A stretch of 23,627 nucleotides of DNA from the NCBI GenBank assembly GCA_910592005.1, contig CAJVPP010001005.1, positions 1 to 23,627 of the forward strand, written 5' to 3'. This document shows, piece after piece, positions 1-9,921 of this stretch. The stretch is from Funneliformis mosseae (Eukaryota; Glomeromycota; Glomeromycetes; Glomerales; Glomeraceae). Below the pieces are notes generated by a model. It worked only from the letters and a program-made list of their open reading frames with translations. It did no database searches and had not been told where the DNA came from. Numbering within the stretch: the stretch's first letter is position 1; every line of letters starts with the position of its first letter. The position numbers and the translations under genes were made by a program.

Positions 1-977
1 ATAAATTTACAGGTGATCATGTATTATATTACATTATATTTCTGGAAAATTTAAGGGATAGTTATATAATAATTTTGAATGATCTTAGATGGTCAAATAC
101 TTATGACCACTATTGTAATAAGAATAAATTATAAGTTTTATATTTGCAAAATGTTAAATGTGTTTATTATTATTATTAAATATATATCGGATATAATGTT
201 AAAAACTTATTAGAATCTGTTTTTTTTTAAGGCATTTTCATGCCCTTTATATAGAAAAATTACAATTAAGAAAATCTATAGTAAATATGATATTACTGAC
301 AATAATAACAGAGCTAACAGATATGCTAATTATATTTGATATAATATAAATGATAATAAGGATATAAATAATAGAAATATAATAAATAGTATGAGTGTCC
401 TATTTGGCAAATATTACAGATTGAGCAGATATGACAGATATGGCATATTTGGCATATATATCATATTTGACAGGTTCATCAATTTTGCCAATTTCAGCGT
501 AAACAAACAAAAAGTATAAAGCAAAAATTGCAATAGAAGAGTTAAGTATTTTTTGTACACATTTTATGAAATTCAAAATGAACTTTACTCTTAATAAAAA
601 TTTTTAAATTTATCATTAATTATTATAATTAAAAAGAATATTTGAAAAAGAATAAAATTCTACATGAAAAACTGTAATTGTAATATTTAATTATCATATA
701 AATTACTATTTTATGTAATCTTAAAAATATAATAAAAATCAATAAAAAAATTTTTTTTTACTTTTAAATACTTTTATTCAATACTTTTTTTTTTATAAAG
801 TGTGGTAATTTCACAATATACATTATATTGATATAGTATTTAATAAATTACACAAATATAATATTCAAAAAAAAACAAAAGAATTTGAGAATTAATACAG
901 TTATGAAAAGCTATTACTCAATGAATATTAAATCATGTGATATAAAAATTTATATTTATGTAGATACGGATATATAG
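1..977. other. AT-rich region without a recognisable gene
   Basis: Very AT-rich sequence with long A and T runs and no open frame that looks like protein. Around 420-470 there are short irregular repeats of the type gatatggcatatttggcata, too irregular to call an array. No gene, tRNA-like fold or transposon end could be supported here. Confidence 0.6.
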
Positions 978-1565
978 AACATTTTTACTTAATACACAGT
1001 AAGTGATTTACTTTAACCAAAGTGATCAAATTATCTTGTGAAGTTAAAAAAAAGGTTCATGATATTAATAAAGTTACAAAAACACATATTAAAATATGAA
1101 TATTAATCCAATCAAAATTAAATGTTATATACAAATAGTATTGTGCCTGCTAAATAACTTTCTCTTAGAAATGAAAAGCAATTGACTTTGATCAAAGTGC
1201 TCAAATTATCCTGTGAAGTTAAATTTGTATAACTTATTTAGTAAAGTTACAAAAAAAATTATTTCTATACGAATATTAATCTTATCAAGATAAAACATTA
1301 GATGTAAATATTATCAAACCTGTTGAACAATTTTTACTTAGAAATAAATGGCAATTGACTTTAACTAAAATGCTCAAATTATCCTGTAAAGTTAAAAAAA
1401 AAAGGTTCACAATATTAATAAAGTTACAAAAACACATATACAACACAAATATTAATCCAATTAATATAAGAAATTAGATGTAAATAGTATCATACCTGCT
1501 GAACAATTTTATTTAGAAATGAAAGGTGATTGGCTTTAACTAAAGTGCTTAAAATTCGTCATGAA
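978..1565. repeat. Tandem satellite, unit about 174 bases, a little over three copies
   Basis: The landmark ctttaac(c/t)aaa(g/a)tg, or ctttgatcaaagtg in the second copy, begins at 1011, 1186, 1359 and 1534, giving spacings of 175, 173 and 175 bases. The copies share the order: gaacaatttttacttagaaat, the landmark, caaattatcctgtgaagtt, an A run with ggttca, taataaagttacaaaaacac, atattaatccaat, then the next copy. Copies have diverged by substitutions and small indels, so the array is old. The left copy is truncated near 978 and the right copy loses similarity after about 1565. Centromeric, structural or transposon-internal origin cannot be told from this window. Confidence 0.85.
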
Positions 1566-1935
1566 ATCTCTGTATTAATGTTTATAAAAAAAGATACTAA
1601 ATATATATAAAAATTAAAATTTACAAAAATAAAAATAATTACATTTAGTAAGAGTTCTTACAAGTTTAAGTATTTAAAAAATAAGGTTGTTTTTTTAAAG
1701 ATTATGTTAAATAAAATAAAAATGTTTTTTTGGTTAAAAAAAGAAAAAAAAAGATTGGAAAATTGATTTTTGGTATAACTATAATTAATTATACAACTGT
1801 AATTAATCATCAAATTAAAAATTTCTATATCATTTCGCATATAATTTTTTTTACAGAAAAAGCAAAAGAAAAATAACAAAATAAATTAGAGTTTTAAAAT
1901 GAATCAAATATAATATTGTTTATTAAATAATTTAA
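1566..1935. other. AT-rich spacer, nothing recognised
   Basis: A and T homopolymer-rich sequence. The one longer open stretch on the minus strand (1658-1879) is almost only Phe, Asn, Ile, Tyr and Lys, as expected for translated AT-rich noise, and is not called as a gene. Confidence 0.6.
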
Positions 1936-1950
1936 ATAATTTGATCAAAT

Positions 1951-2083
1951 TAGGTTAGATTAGATTAGGTCAGATCAGGTCAGGTTGGATCAAATGAAAA
2001 TTTAAATCAGGTCAGATTTTTATTTAACCTGACCTAATCCTCTCAGTTCAAGTAACTTGATTGACCTGACTTGAACTAACCTG
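1951..2083. repeat. Foldback repeat built of GGTCAGGTT / AACCTGACC blocks
   Basis: The left part (1953-1986) repeats the blocks gattaggtcag and atcaggtcaggtt. The right part carries their reverse complement, aacctgacctaatcc at 2026-2040, and further related blocks ttgacctgacttgaac and taacctg up to 2082. The sequence can therefore fold into a long imperfect hairpin around an AT-rich centre (about 1990-2022). It is far more GC-rich and ordered than its flanks. It may be a small non-autonomous element or an expanded simple repeat. No target-site duplication could be identified. Confidence 0.65.
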
Positions 2084-2125
2084 TTCAGAGCTCTATACAA
2101 GTACTATGTGTAAATCCTATTTAGT

Positions 2126-2825
2126 TTATTTTTGTATAATTTTTGCTAAAGATTCTTTCAGTATTTTATTAAATCTTTCAACTTGTCCATTTATCTGAAA
2201 ATGATATAGTATTAAATTATGATATTTAATTCCAAATTTTTCCATTAATTCTTTTACCATAGTATTATTGAAATGTGTTTCTCTATTTGAGAAAATTTTC
2301 ATAAGACATTCATGTTTACAAATAATTTCTTCATAGACAAATAAAGCAACTTGACTAGCGGTGACTTCTGCAATAGCTCTTATTTCTAGCCATTTAGTAA
2401 ACATATCTACAGCTTAATAATATATCTATTTTCTCTAGGAGTTATTGGTAAAGGACTAATAAAGTTAATTCCAATCTGATAAAAAGGACTATGAGGGGGT
2501 ATAGGATGTAATTCATTATTTTTGCTTGATTCTCCTCTTCATTAACAAGAATTACAAGTTTATACATCTGAAACCAATAATATTGAATCTTAATTTTATT
2601 GAACATAATTTTTCGTCTAAAATGTCCTGCTATAGGATCATTATACATCATGTATAAAACAAGTTCTAATTCATGTCTTTTGAGAACTTGTAATAAATAT
2701 TCAGGTCTTCTTTGATCAAAATGATATAAATTTGTATTTTGAATTGTAAAATACTTGGCTATACTTGTGAACTTTTTTTTGTTTCTATTAGATTGAACAT
2801 GATCAGAAAATTTACTATAATTCAA
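2126..2825 (-). pseudogene. Ty3/Gypsy-type retrotransposon integrase, decayed fragment
   Basis: Read on the minus strand, this runs through the pieces of a retroelement integrase in the normal order. The zinc-binding domain comes first (NDPIAGHF, then IQYYWFQM, then a TCNSC motif in another frame). The linker HPIPPHSPFYQIGINF follows, then the core start VDMFTKW. Last are the SNRETHFNN segment, where the usual SDRGTHF catalytic Asp is Asn, and NGQVERFNK, which keeps the catalytic Glu. Two in-frame stops (TAA, TGA) follow the last zinc-domain cysteine at 2539-2544, at least two frameshifts (about 2400 and 2560) break the reading, and the first zinc-ligand His has become Tyr. No reverse transcriptase, gag or LTR was found nearby. 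The family assignment is solid; the copy is dead. Confidence 0.88.
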
Positions 2826-3042
2826 ATATTGTTAAAGTTCGAAATATTGTTGTATATCCATTATAAATAATTAAGCTGTAATCACAATACTTACATTTTC
2901 ACTTTTACTCAATTAAATAAACTTAAGACTTTCACTCACTAGTACTATTTAATTAGGTACTATCTCTTTAAAAATGATGCAATATAAATAGAAATATAAT
3001 ATTAAAATAACTAATATAAATGTAAAAAGAAGAGGATAATAT

Positions 3043-3520
3043 TTAAAAATCTAATTCAGAAGTAGATGTACGGCTTTGAATTTCATTTAAATTTGATGTA
3101 ATAACTGGGATGATAGTTGATCTATAAGGGTTAAACAGTTTATTAAATTCATCTTCAGTCAATTCATCAGAAGTTTGAGGATTAAAGGATAGTTGCAAAA
3201 TTCAACTGCAGCATGACAAGCTTCATTATAGTGTTGTACTTTTTTAGGGATATTTCAAAAGATTTTATTTGTTAAGGTGTCAGGCATTATTTCAGGATGA
3301 ATCTAACTAAGTTTATATTTAACAATGCAATCATATTCTAAATCTATAGTAATGATTTTTTCACAGAGTGTGCAATTAACGAAATAATTTTATCTTACTT
3401 CTACTAATGAATGATTTGCATTTGTTTGACAGTTGTTGTTTAAATTCTGCAGCCTGAAGATATATTTCATGCATATCTTGTCTCCAATATTTTTCTTTTC
3501 CATCAATATTTCAGAATAAA
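3043..3520 (-). pseudogene. Decayed coding remnant, unassigned, with Asp/Glu-rich C-terminus
   Basis: The minus strand reads as protein in segments that need two or three frame changes. The order is KYWRQDMHEIYLQAAEFKQQ; then a segment with a CTLC motif and an ITIDLEYDC stretch; then IHPEIMPDTLTNKIF, a TGA stop and NIPKKVQHYNEACHAAVEF; and finally TSDELTEDEFNKLFNP and a serine/threonine-rich tail ending in a TAA at 3043-3045. Internal stops include TAG and TGA. I do not recognise the family. The amino-acid composition and the conserved-looking acidic helix differ from random AT-rich translation, so this is most likely a dead mobile-element or repeat-family gene. The upstream limit is uncertain. 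Confidence 0.45.
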
Positions 3521-3545
3521 CTCTAATTAGGTTAGTAGGATTAAT

Positions 3546-4126
3546 GAAATACTAATTTGAATTTATTATAGAAAATAATAGTAAACAAATTCTATTCTAA
3601 AAAAATATTAATAAAATTAGCTAGTTTTTAGCTTTAAATATATATAAATTTTATGTAATTAGTGTCATTAGTTTTTGCATAATATGTATTTAAAATTTCT
3701 AGTTTTTTTATTCTATACTGTATTAAAGATTTAGAATTAATTAAAAATTAATTTGTAAAAATCTATTATGATGATGTAATTTTCGTAAAATTATTAAACT
3801 TCATTAAAAAAATTCAAAATACTTTTAATAATCTTCTCAAGTTATAGAATTTATAATCTTTTTGCTGCATTAGGTATAAAAATTTTTAAATAAATTAAAA
3901 TTAGTAGTTAATTATTATTCTACTTTATCAAGTATTAGATTTTATATAGTTAGCTAACTTGCGATATTCAAATTTATATTACAAATAATGAAATAAATAT
4001 TTTGCATATAGAAGAAGAAAATAATGATTTACTTAAAATATAATATAATTTTTATAAATAGTGTAGTTGGTAAAAGTTCATTGAGTAGGTATTAGAATAG
4101 AAAATATAAATATATAACTTAAATAT
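3546..4126. other. AT-rich spacer, no gene supported
   Basis: Stops occur every few codons in all six frames and the sequence is dominated by A and T runs. It may contain the heavily mutated upstream half of the remnant that starts at 4127, but I could not read it. Confidence 0.5.
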
Positions 4127-4991
4127 CTTGCAACATTTGCTCCACTATTTCCAATTGCAGGAAAATTAAATTATACTAATTTAACAGTTCATTTTTTGGC
4201 TTTATTTGCAAAATATCTATAATTTAAAGAATTATTACATTATTCTGAATCTATTAATTTAATAAAAAAAGGTTATTATTTAACATTTGATCAAGTACTT
4301 GAAACTTTTGAAATAAAATTTATAAAATAAAATATTATAGGTAATATTATTAATAAAGAAAATCAAATTAAATCTACACAAACAAAAAGAGAAAAAATGT
4401 GAATTACTTTTTAGTGAATTTATTGATAATAATATAATATCATATAGTAAATATTCAATTGATAATAAATATACAGTTCTTTGAAATTTACAAAAACTTT
4501 AGTAGAAACTTTTGGTTTAATTACTTCTTTAAAACATTCACTTTTTAAAAATAATAGTCAATTAAATTATAAAGGATGTCAAAGATTATATAAATGTTAT
4601 AATATAGGATTAGAAAGATTAAAAGTAATATATAAACAAGAAATATTATAAATAGAACCAATTAATATTAAAGGAAAAAAAGCTAAAGAAGTTAGTAGTT
4701 AGTAAAGTTAAAGATATAAAAAAATCTGAAAAAGAAATAGAAAAAGTTGAAAAGAAAAAAAAATAATTAACAAATTACTAGAAAAACATTCAATAATCTA
4801 CTCAAAAGATAATAATGAATTAATATTAAATAAGCATTCATCTTCCTCCTTTAGATCTAAATATTACAAATATTAAGTATATTTTTGAACCATTGTCAAA
4901 AAAAATAAAAGGTGATATATCATTAAACTACTCAGGTAGAGAAAGATTCTCTTAAGTTGTAGAATGTGTTGTTCAGTTGGATTTTATGTAA
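4127..4991 (+). pseudogene. Decayed mobile-element-type protein, C-terminal part, with Lys/Glu coiled-coil
   Basis: The plus strand reads LATFAPLFPIAGKLNYTNLT, then TVHFLALFAKY, a TAA, HYSESINLIKKGYY, FDQVLETFEIKF, another TAA and NIIGNIINKENQIK. After a frameshifted stretch it continues with HSLFKNNSQLNYKGCQRLYK, YNIGLERLKVIYKQE and a charged segment (KDIKKSEKEIEKVEKKKK) expected to form a coiled coil. The end is IFEPLSKKIKGDISLNYSGR, a stop, then VVECVVQLDFM and TAA. From memory this resembles the downstream half of a high-copy uncharacterised protein family in Rhizophagus genomes; I cannot name the transposon superfamily. At least four stops and several frameshifts make it non-functional. 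Confidence 0.55.
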
Positions 4992-5466
4992 TATACAAAA
5001 AATTGATTTTTAAATAAAAAAAAGAATTTTTAAATTATAAAAATTTATGGTGACAAGCTCTTAATAAATGCTTTGAATTTAAATATAATTTGGCGGAAAT
5101 AACAACTTTATTAGAGTAAGTAATTTTATCTTTTTCTTGAATAACTCCATTTTAGCTAAATAGACAATATTAATAAAAATCATTAAAAAATATGTAGAGG
5201 TTTAAGAACAATTATTAAATAATAAGAAAAAGTAGTGGCAAATGTATTTTTTATTAATTTAAAATTAATATATTATAGGAAAGAATAAAATAAAGTTCTT
5301 TCTGCTTTGAATTATAGACTATATAGAAGGGAAGAAAACAATTATTAAAAAGAGAATTCTATATATAATATCGCGAAAATTCAAAGTATATTTTTTAAAT
5401 AAATTTGATTTTTACTGTTATATATTATTGCTAACATGAAATATATTTTTTTAATATTATTTATAT
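4992..5466. other. AT-rich spacer, no gene supported
   Basis: No open frame with protein-like composition, no obvious repeat and no intron signals tied to exons were found. Confidence 0.5.
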
Positions 5467-5690
5467 TTATAATTTTTGTTTGTGATGACTCCAATAACCT
5501 CTCACTTTCTTTTTTGTCCATCCATTCCAAAATTGCACTAATTCTTTTAAAACTTCTTCTATTCTTCTGTAGGTAAATTTGGTGTTAATAATAGTGCTAA
5601 TAGTCCTCCCATAAAATTACATATATTTTTGTTGTTAAAGTTGTATATTTTTTATCTACTTGTAAGAAGATCTTTAAAAAACTTATTTTT
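5467..5690 (-). pseudogene. Small decayed coding fragment, unassigned
   Basis: The minus strand reads LQVDKKYTTLTTKIY, then after a one-base shift FMGGLLALLLTPNLPTEE, then after another shift RRIEEVLKELVQFWNGWTKK and KVRGYWSHHKQKL before a TAA at 5467-5469. The hydrophobic stretch followed by an amphipathic helix and a basic, tryptophan-containing tail is unlike random translation of AT-rich DNA. I do not recognise the family. Two frameshifts inside about 220 bases make it a pseudogene fragment, probably of a repeated gene. Confidence 0.4.
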
Positions 5691-5969
5691 AAATGTAAAA
5701 AAAAAAATAATCGCGGAATTTTTTAAATATGAAATGATCTGCGTGCGACATGTCCGGCGTATGTTAAGATTAGTTCGGATGCGATATATAACTGTTTTTA
5801 TATGAATTCGTTATAATCAGCGTAATCAATTATAAAAAAATCGGTTTTGTAACACATGGTTCGGTATAATAAGATTTCGGTAGAAGCAGGTTCGTTATAT
5901 CCAGAGTCGACAGTATATTATTTTTACTAAAAAATAATATTTAGCTTATAAAGTAAAAAAAAAATTTTT
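5691..5969. other. CpG-containing spacer between two pseudogenes
   Basis: Part of this stretch (about 5710-5910) has many CpG dinucleotides (tcgcgg, gcgtgcgac, ccggcg, ttcggatgcg), unlike the AT-only filler around it. No open frame could be read. It marks the edge of the GC-richer block that continues to about 8600. Confidence 0.4.
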
Positions 5970-7605
5970 TTATGGTAGTTTCCTCTCTTTCTACTGCAAA
6001 GCGCTCATATATAGTATTTGATTGTTTTAACGTTAAGACTTGTTGCTTTACTTGAACTAGCACCTGTAGCAGCTCGGTAGAAATCGTAAATGCCGAGACC
6101 CTAGCATGGCATTTTGTTTGAAAAGATCCTCATACTTCATATATATCGTAAATAAAAAATCAATAACAGCGTGACCATCTCACATAAATACATAGTTTCC
6201 TTTTCCAGTGAGATTTGCTGTTCGTCTGCCCGTACAATTTTGTTCGCTACTATTCTCATCTTCCATTCGTTAAATTATGGTAAGAAATAAAGGTTAGGTC
6301 TCCTGATAATGATACGGGATCACCACAAATGATGATCATCAAATGTTTTTTAAATGGCTTGCTCCAGACAAGACGATATTTCATACCATCAAACACGACC
6401 ATGCCTGAAAATTTCCAGCTTGCTGGGACACCCCACATTTTTGCTGAGGATCCAATAGTCTTTGCCATGAATAGTTAATCCATGTAATATCAACGTGAAG
6501 TCCACCTTAGATTCCAAAATTTATGTTCAAGCATAAGATTGCAGTCATCTGCCGTGACTACTACATGAAAAGTTTGAAGAGGGCAGCACCATATTGCTAT
6601 ATCGTGTTTCTTCTGGTTTTTTCTGAGCCAGTACGGCATTTGGTTCGAGTTGACACTGTTGAGGCAACATTAATGAGTCGCATTGATCAATCAAAAATAT
6701 GATGGGGACCTGCTTGCAATTACTGTAAGAAATTTTCGAAAACTGCAATCGACATATCTTTGTTCGCAGAGGCTTTTGTAATCAATAATCTACCAAGAGT
6801 TCTTTTGTAAAAATTTTTTCTGCTCCATGAAGCCATTGTGCACTTTGCTGAACCACATCGCGCCATCAATAAAGTATTTACCTTTACTGGCAAGACGATA
6901 CATCCATTTATTTTGGCAAATTAACAACAAGTGTGGTAGTATTTCCCGAGACGCTGGGACCTCGCAAAACATTGGTGAATAAGAAAGCAGTTGTAGAGCT
7001 ACATAGAACATTTTTGGATGAAGTATTTACACATTATCTTCGAAAATTACGTGTGATTTGGGGAATTACATTGTCTCCTCCAATTTTATATCATTCCATT
7101 CTGATAAAACACTAGCATCAAGTTGTGTAATAGAAGGTGCGATGCCTAGAACTGAATTAGAAAAACAAGTATCAAATCATAAAAAAAAAAAATAATATTC
7201 CTCTTACCATTCGCCGATGCTTATACAAATTGCTTCTAATTTCGATATCTATCACGATATTCGTTATTCGTGGATTTTCAGCATACTTCACTCATCATGC
7301 CTTGGAGTTGAAATAAAGAGTAGAGTGTAGAATGAATATCTATCGGATAAAGTATATTCTTTTCATAAAATCTATACTTACCACGGAAAACTACACTTGA
7401 AGAGATGGAACTATCGTACACGTTGAGATGGTTTTAAATCCAATTCTTCACTATGCTTCTTAGTAAATTTTATCGACGTCAACGTTGCAGTTCACTTGAC
7501 TTTTTCTTCTTTATCTTCAACAATTCCTCCGCCAAACGTGAGCCTAGTTTGCTGTCCAGTTTCATATTTAAACCATATTTGATATGAGTGGCTCGCTTCA
7601 GACAT
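5970..7605 (-). pseudogene. Decayed P-loop NTPase gene (Crinkler/RHS-like), several stops and frameshifts
   Basis: The minus strand begins with an ATG at 7605 (MSEASHSYQIWFKYETGQQ), has a TGA after VEDKEEKVK, and continues in frame with TSIKFTKKHSEELDLKPSQR and a TAG. A likely intron (donor GTAAGA at 7207, acceptor ending at 7152, 56 bases) precedes PSITQLDASVLSEWNDIKLE. A Walker-A-like segment lies at 6961-6935, reading GPSVSGNTTT with Asn where the NTP-binding Lys is expected. Next come MYRLASKGKYFIDGAMWFSK, then a Walker-B-like hhhhD segment (PIIFLIDQCDSL), GVPASWKFSGMVVFDGMKYR, a TGA at 6180-6182 in place of an expected Trp, and a C-terminal leucine-rich helix ending at 5970. The N-terminal-to-ATPase order recalls CRN/RHS-type NTPases, by weak resemblance only. 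It cannot make a full protein. Confidence 0.55.
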
Positions 7606-7785
7606 TTCTTATCGTTTGGTCAAAGGAAGTGTGATAGTATTTATTATTCTGAGTTATCATTTTAGATTTTTTTTTTTTTTTTTATAAACTAATATAAAAT
7701 TTGATTTTGATAGTTCAAATGATGTATCGAACATGCGATCAATAATCAAAAAAATAAAAAAATTAAATAAAAATCTTTATTTAAT

Positions 7786-8370
7786 TTACACCCTAAATTT
7801 ATTAAAAAAAGTGTCATTTACAATAAACAATCTTCTTGATAAATCATCACTTGGAAATACCCAATCATCACCACCACCTTTCAATTTCTAAAGATGACCT
7901 AACCAAAGTCTTTGAATTAATAATATTACGGATGTGTTAATTTCATGACCAAAGTTAAATTTAATATGTTACTTTGAATGAATCCATCATCGTTCTTGGT
8001 GCACGCGTTGGCGTTCCATGATAAAAGTATATCGAATATTTTTCGGGTTAAGAATTTTTTTCAATCACATCTTCCAGGAAGTTATTTGTTTGGTTTTTCA
8101 TCCAATTGATGTACTGAATTTAAGAAATCAGAATTTAAGAATTTTTGTAGAATTCAAAGAACCTCGGAATTCCAAATGATTACGTTCTCCTGACCAATAT
8201 TATAGGGCCTTAATTCTTGGAGCTTAGTTAACCGTATGAAACCAATTTCTTGAATTCGTTTCTTTAATTCTCGAACGGTGGTTTACCTTTAAATTACGAC
8301 CAACCATTTAACCCAAGTTAAAGTTTCAATATGAACACAAAAACGGAACGTTTTGTCAACATGATGATGA
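7786..8370 (-). pseudogene. Decayed gene with ubiquitin-like N-terminal module
   Basis: The minus strand reads in one frame DKTFRFCVHIETLTWVKWLV, then two stops within three codons, then TTVRELKKRIQEIGFIRLTK, LQELRPYNIGQENVIIW and a TGA at 8154-8156. This is the strand-strand-helix-strand pattern of a ubiquitin-like fold, with the typical TVxxLKxxI helix. Further down are KYSIYFYHGTPTRAPRTMMD, a frame change, HEINTSVILLIQRLWLGHL, a TAG, and a clean C-terminus GDDWVFPSDDLSRRLFIV ending in TAA at 7786. Ubiquitin-like N-termini are known in Crinkler effectors; that link is an inference, strengthened by the NTPase pseudogene just downstream on the same strand. No proper ATG is in frame with the module, so the start is lost or upstream. 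Confidence 0.5.
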
Positions 8371-8833
8371 TGAGATGATATTATACCACCAGTCAAATAA
8401 GAATAATTGGAAATCCAGTTGTTCGTAAAGTCTAGTATCATTCTCAAATAATAATAAGTTATGACAGGGGGAATTTGTGATAGATATCAAAGCGGAAGCC
8501 ACAACCGCTGTGGAATGGAAATGGTATAGGTGTTCTGTCGTATTCCTTATATTGCGACCACTAGATGAAAACTTAGAAACCAAAATGATGAACACAAATG
8601 ACATGCATAATAATCCACCCTCTTTAATTTTTAATTATTATTTTTTTTTATTTTTTGAATATTTTAAGATGGTACTGCACTTGGAGATAAAAAACCCAAT
8701 GTAAAAAAAAAAAAAACTTTATCAGTATTTATAGTGGAAAAACAAAATTGGCTAGTCATTTGCTAAAAGCGGATTAACGTTTGGTAGCATGTTACTCTAA
8801 TGGATGTTTGTGTAAAAATTTAATCGGCGGGAA
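8371..8833. other. GC-richer block with open frames on both strands, not resolved
   Basis: Between 8477 and 8604 both strands stay open: the plus strand reads IDIKAEATTAVEWKWYRCSV and the minus strand HFHSTAVVASALISITNSP. I could not decide which, if either, is coded. Around 8720 the plus strand has ISIYSGKTKLASHLLKAD before a stop, which looks like the end of a P-loop but lacks the upstream glycine. It may be another fragment of the neighbouring NTPase-type family. Confidence 0.3.
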
Positions 8834-9336
8834 ATGATTTGCATGATCCAAGTAAATTTGATGTTTTGGCGACATACTGGTATGTTATATGATATATTAA
8901 TAACTTTATTTCACAATTTTAACTTTTAGTATTTGTTCGTTTATTGTGCGTAGATAATTTTCATATACACCCATACGAAAATTCTCTATTGCACTTCTGG
9001 ATTCTTTTAAGAAATTTTCAAAGAGAAGAATTGAATAACTTGTTTCATGGTTACAGTTGCAATAAAGAGATCGCAGATACAAGATTGCATGAATATAAAG
9101 GAAGGAATATGTTGAATTTCTATACCATAGCGTAGATTTTCAGAATTTGTCGCTTTTATGATTTCATTCACACACTCGTTTTTTTTTTTTTTGTTTTAAA
9201 AATTTTTTTTTTTTGTACTTTCAGATACGGATTGACGATCAAAACAAACGATCAAAATCAGTTGTTTGTGCTCGCCGATGTTTCAAGGTCATGCAAAGAA
9301 AAATTTGGACGTTTGGAAAATCCTGTTCGTTCTTAG
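8834..9336 (+). CDS. Possible small three-exon gene, 119 residues, function unknown
   Basis: Exons 8834-8879, 8930-9131 and 9225-9336 join in phase to 360 bases (119 codons plus TAG). The first intron has a GTATGT donor and an AACTTTTAG acceptor (50 bases). The second has a weaker GTAGAT donor and a strong acceptor after a long T tract, ending TACTTTCAG (93 bases). The product starts MICMIQVNLMFWRHT, continues with HPYENSLLHFWILLRNFQRE and ends with DQNQLFVLADVSRSCKEKF. I recognise no domain. Another frame of exon 3 stays open to 9428 (FLAMEKVPLLVIDSILDGMI) and also looks like protein, so a frameshift may have split a longer original gene. RNA data would decide; the exon structure is a prediction. 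Confidence 0.35.
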
Positions 9337-9591
9337 CAATGGAAAAAGTTCCTCTGCTGGTTATCGATAGCATTCTTGATGGAATGATCTTCAAAGAGGA
9401 TTTTTACGAACTGAGAAAAGTATACTAATTAAAGCGTCAAATTTTCTAAGGAAAATTTATGCTAGGATTTATATATTTTTTGATCTCACATAAATATACA
9501 AATGATTTGATTTTAATTTTGTCAAATTGGAAAAAATTATCATATGTATTTCTTAAATTATTATTATTTTTTATTTTTATTTGCCAATTTA

Positions 9592-9735
9592 CATAGATAT
9601 AAAACCTTATTAAAAATTAATATTCCATTCATAGATAAAACCTTAATTAAAAATTAATTTCTATCCGTAAACAAAATCTTATTAAAATTTTTTTACTTTT
9701 CATATATAAAACCTTATAAAATTAATTAATTAATC
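9592..9735. repeat. Degenerate tandem repeat, unit about 36 bases, four copies
   Basis: The motif atagataaaaccttattaaa, followed by aattaat and a ctatcc-like spacer, recurs near 9592, 9631, 9668 and 9701. Copies differ by several substitutions. It lies in the AT-rich gap between the plus-strand exons ending about 9430 and the minus-strand gene ending at 9922, i.e. downstream of both. No function is evident. Confidence 0.6.
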
Positions 9736-9921
9736 ATAAAATCATAAAAGAATATAGAAATAAAGTAATAAATTGATTATGTTTATGTAAATACGTGAAA
9801 ATGTTAAATAATGTTACGACATTAAGGAAATATCAAAGTAAACGAAACGAATCAAACTCGAAAATAAATGCACGAATAAAAAAAAAAATAACGATGAAAA
9901 AAATAATATTTGTGTAGTCCA

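Noticed and set aside
420..475. Short gatatggcata repeats
   Set aside because: Irregular spacing and too few copies to call an array.
1658..1879. Open frame of 73 codons on the minus strand
   Set aside because: Almost only Phe, Asn, Ile, Lys and Tyr; translation of AT homopolymers.
6933..7115. Open frame on the plus strand starting MVVFPETLGPRK
   Set aside because: Lies exactly opposite the P-loop segment of the minus-strand pseudogene; the minus reading has family-like motifs.
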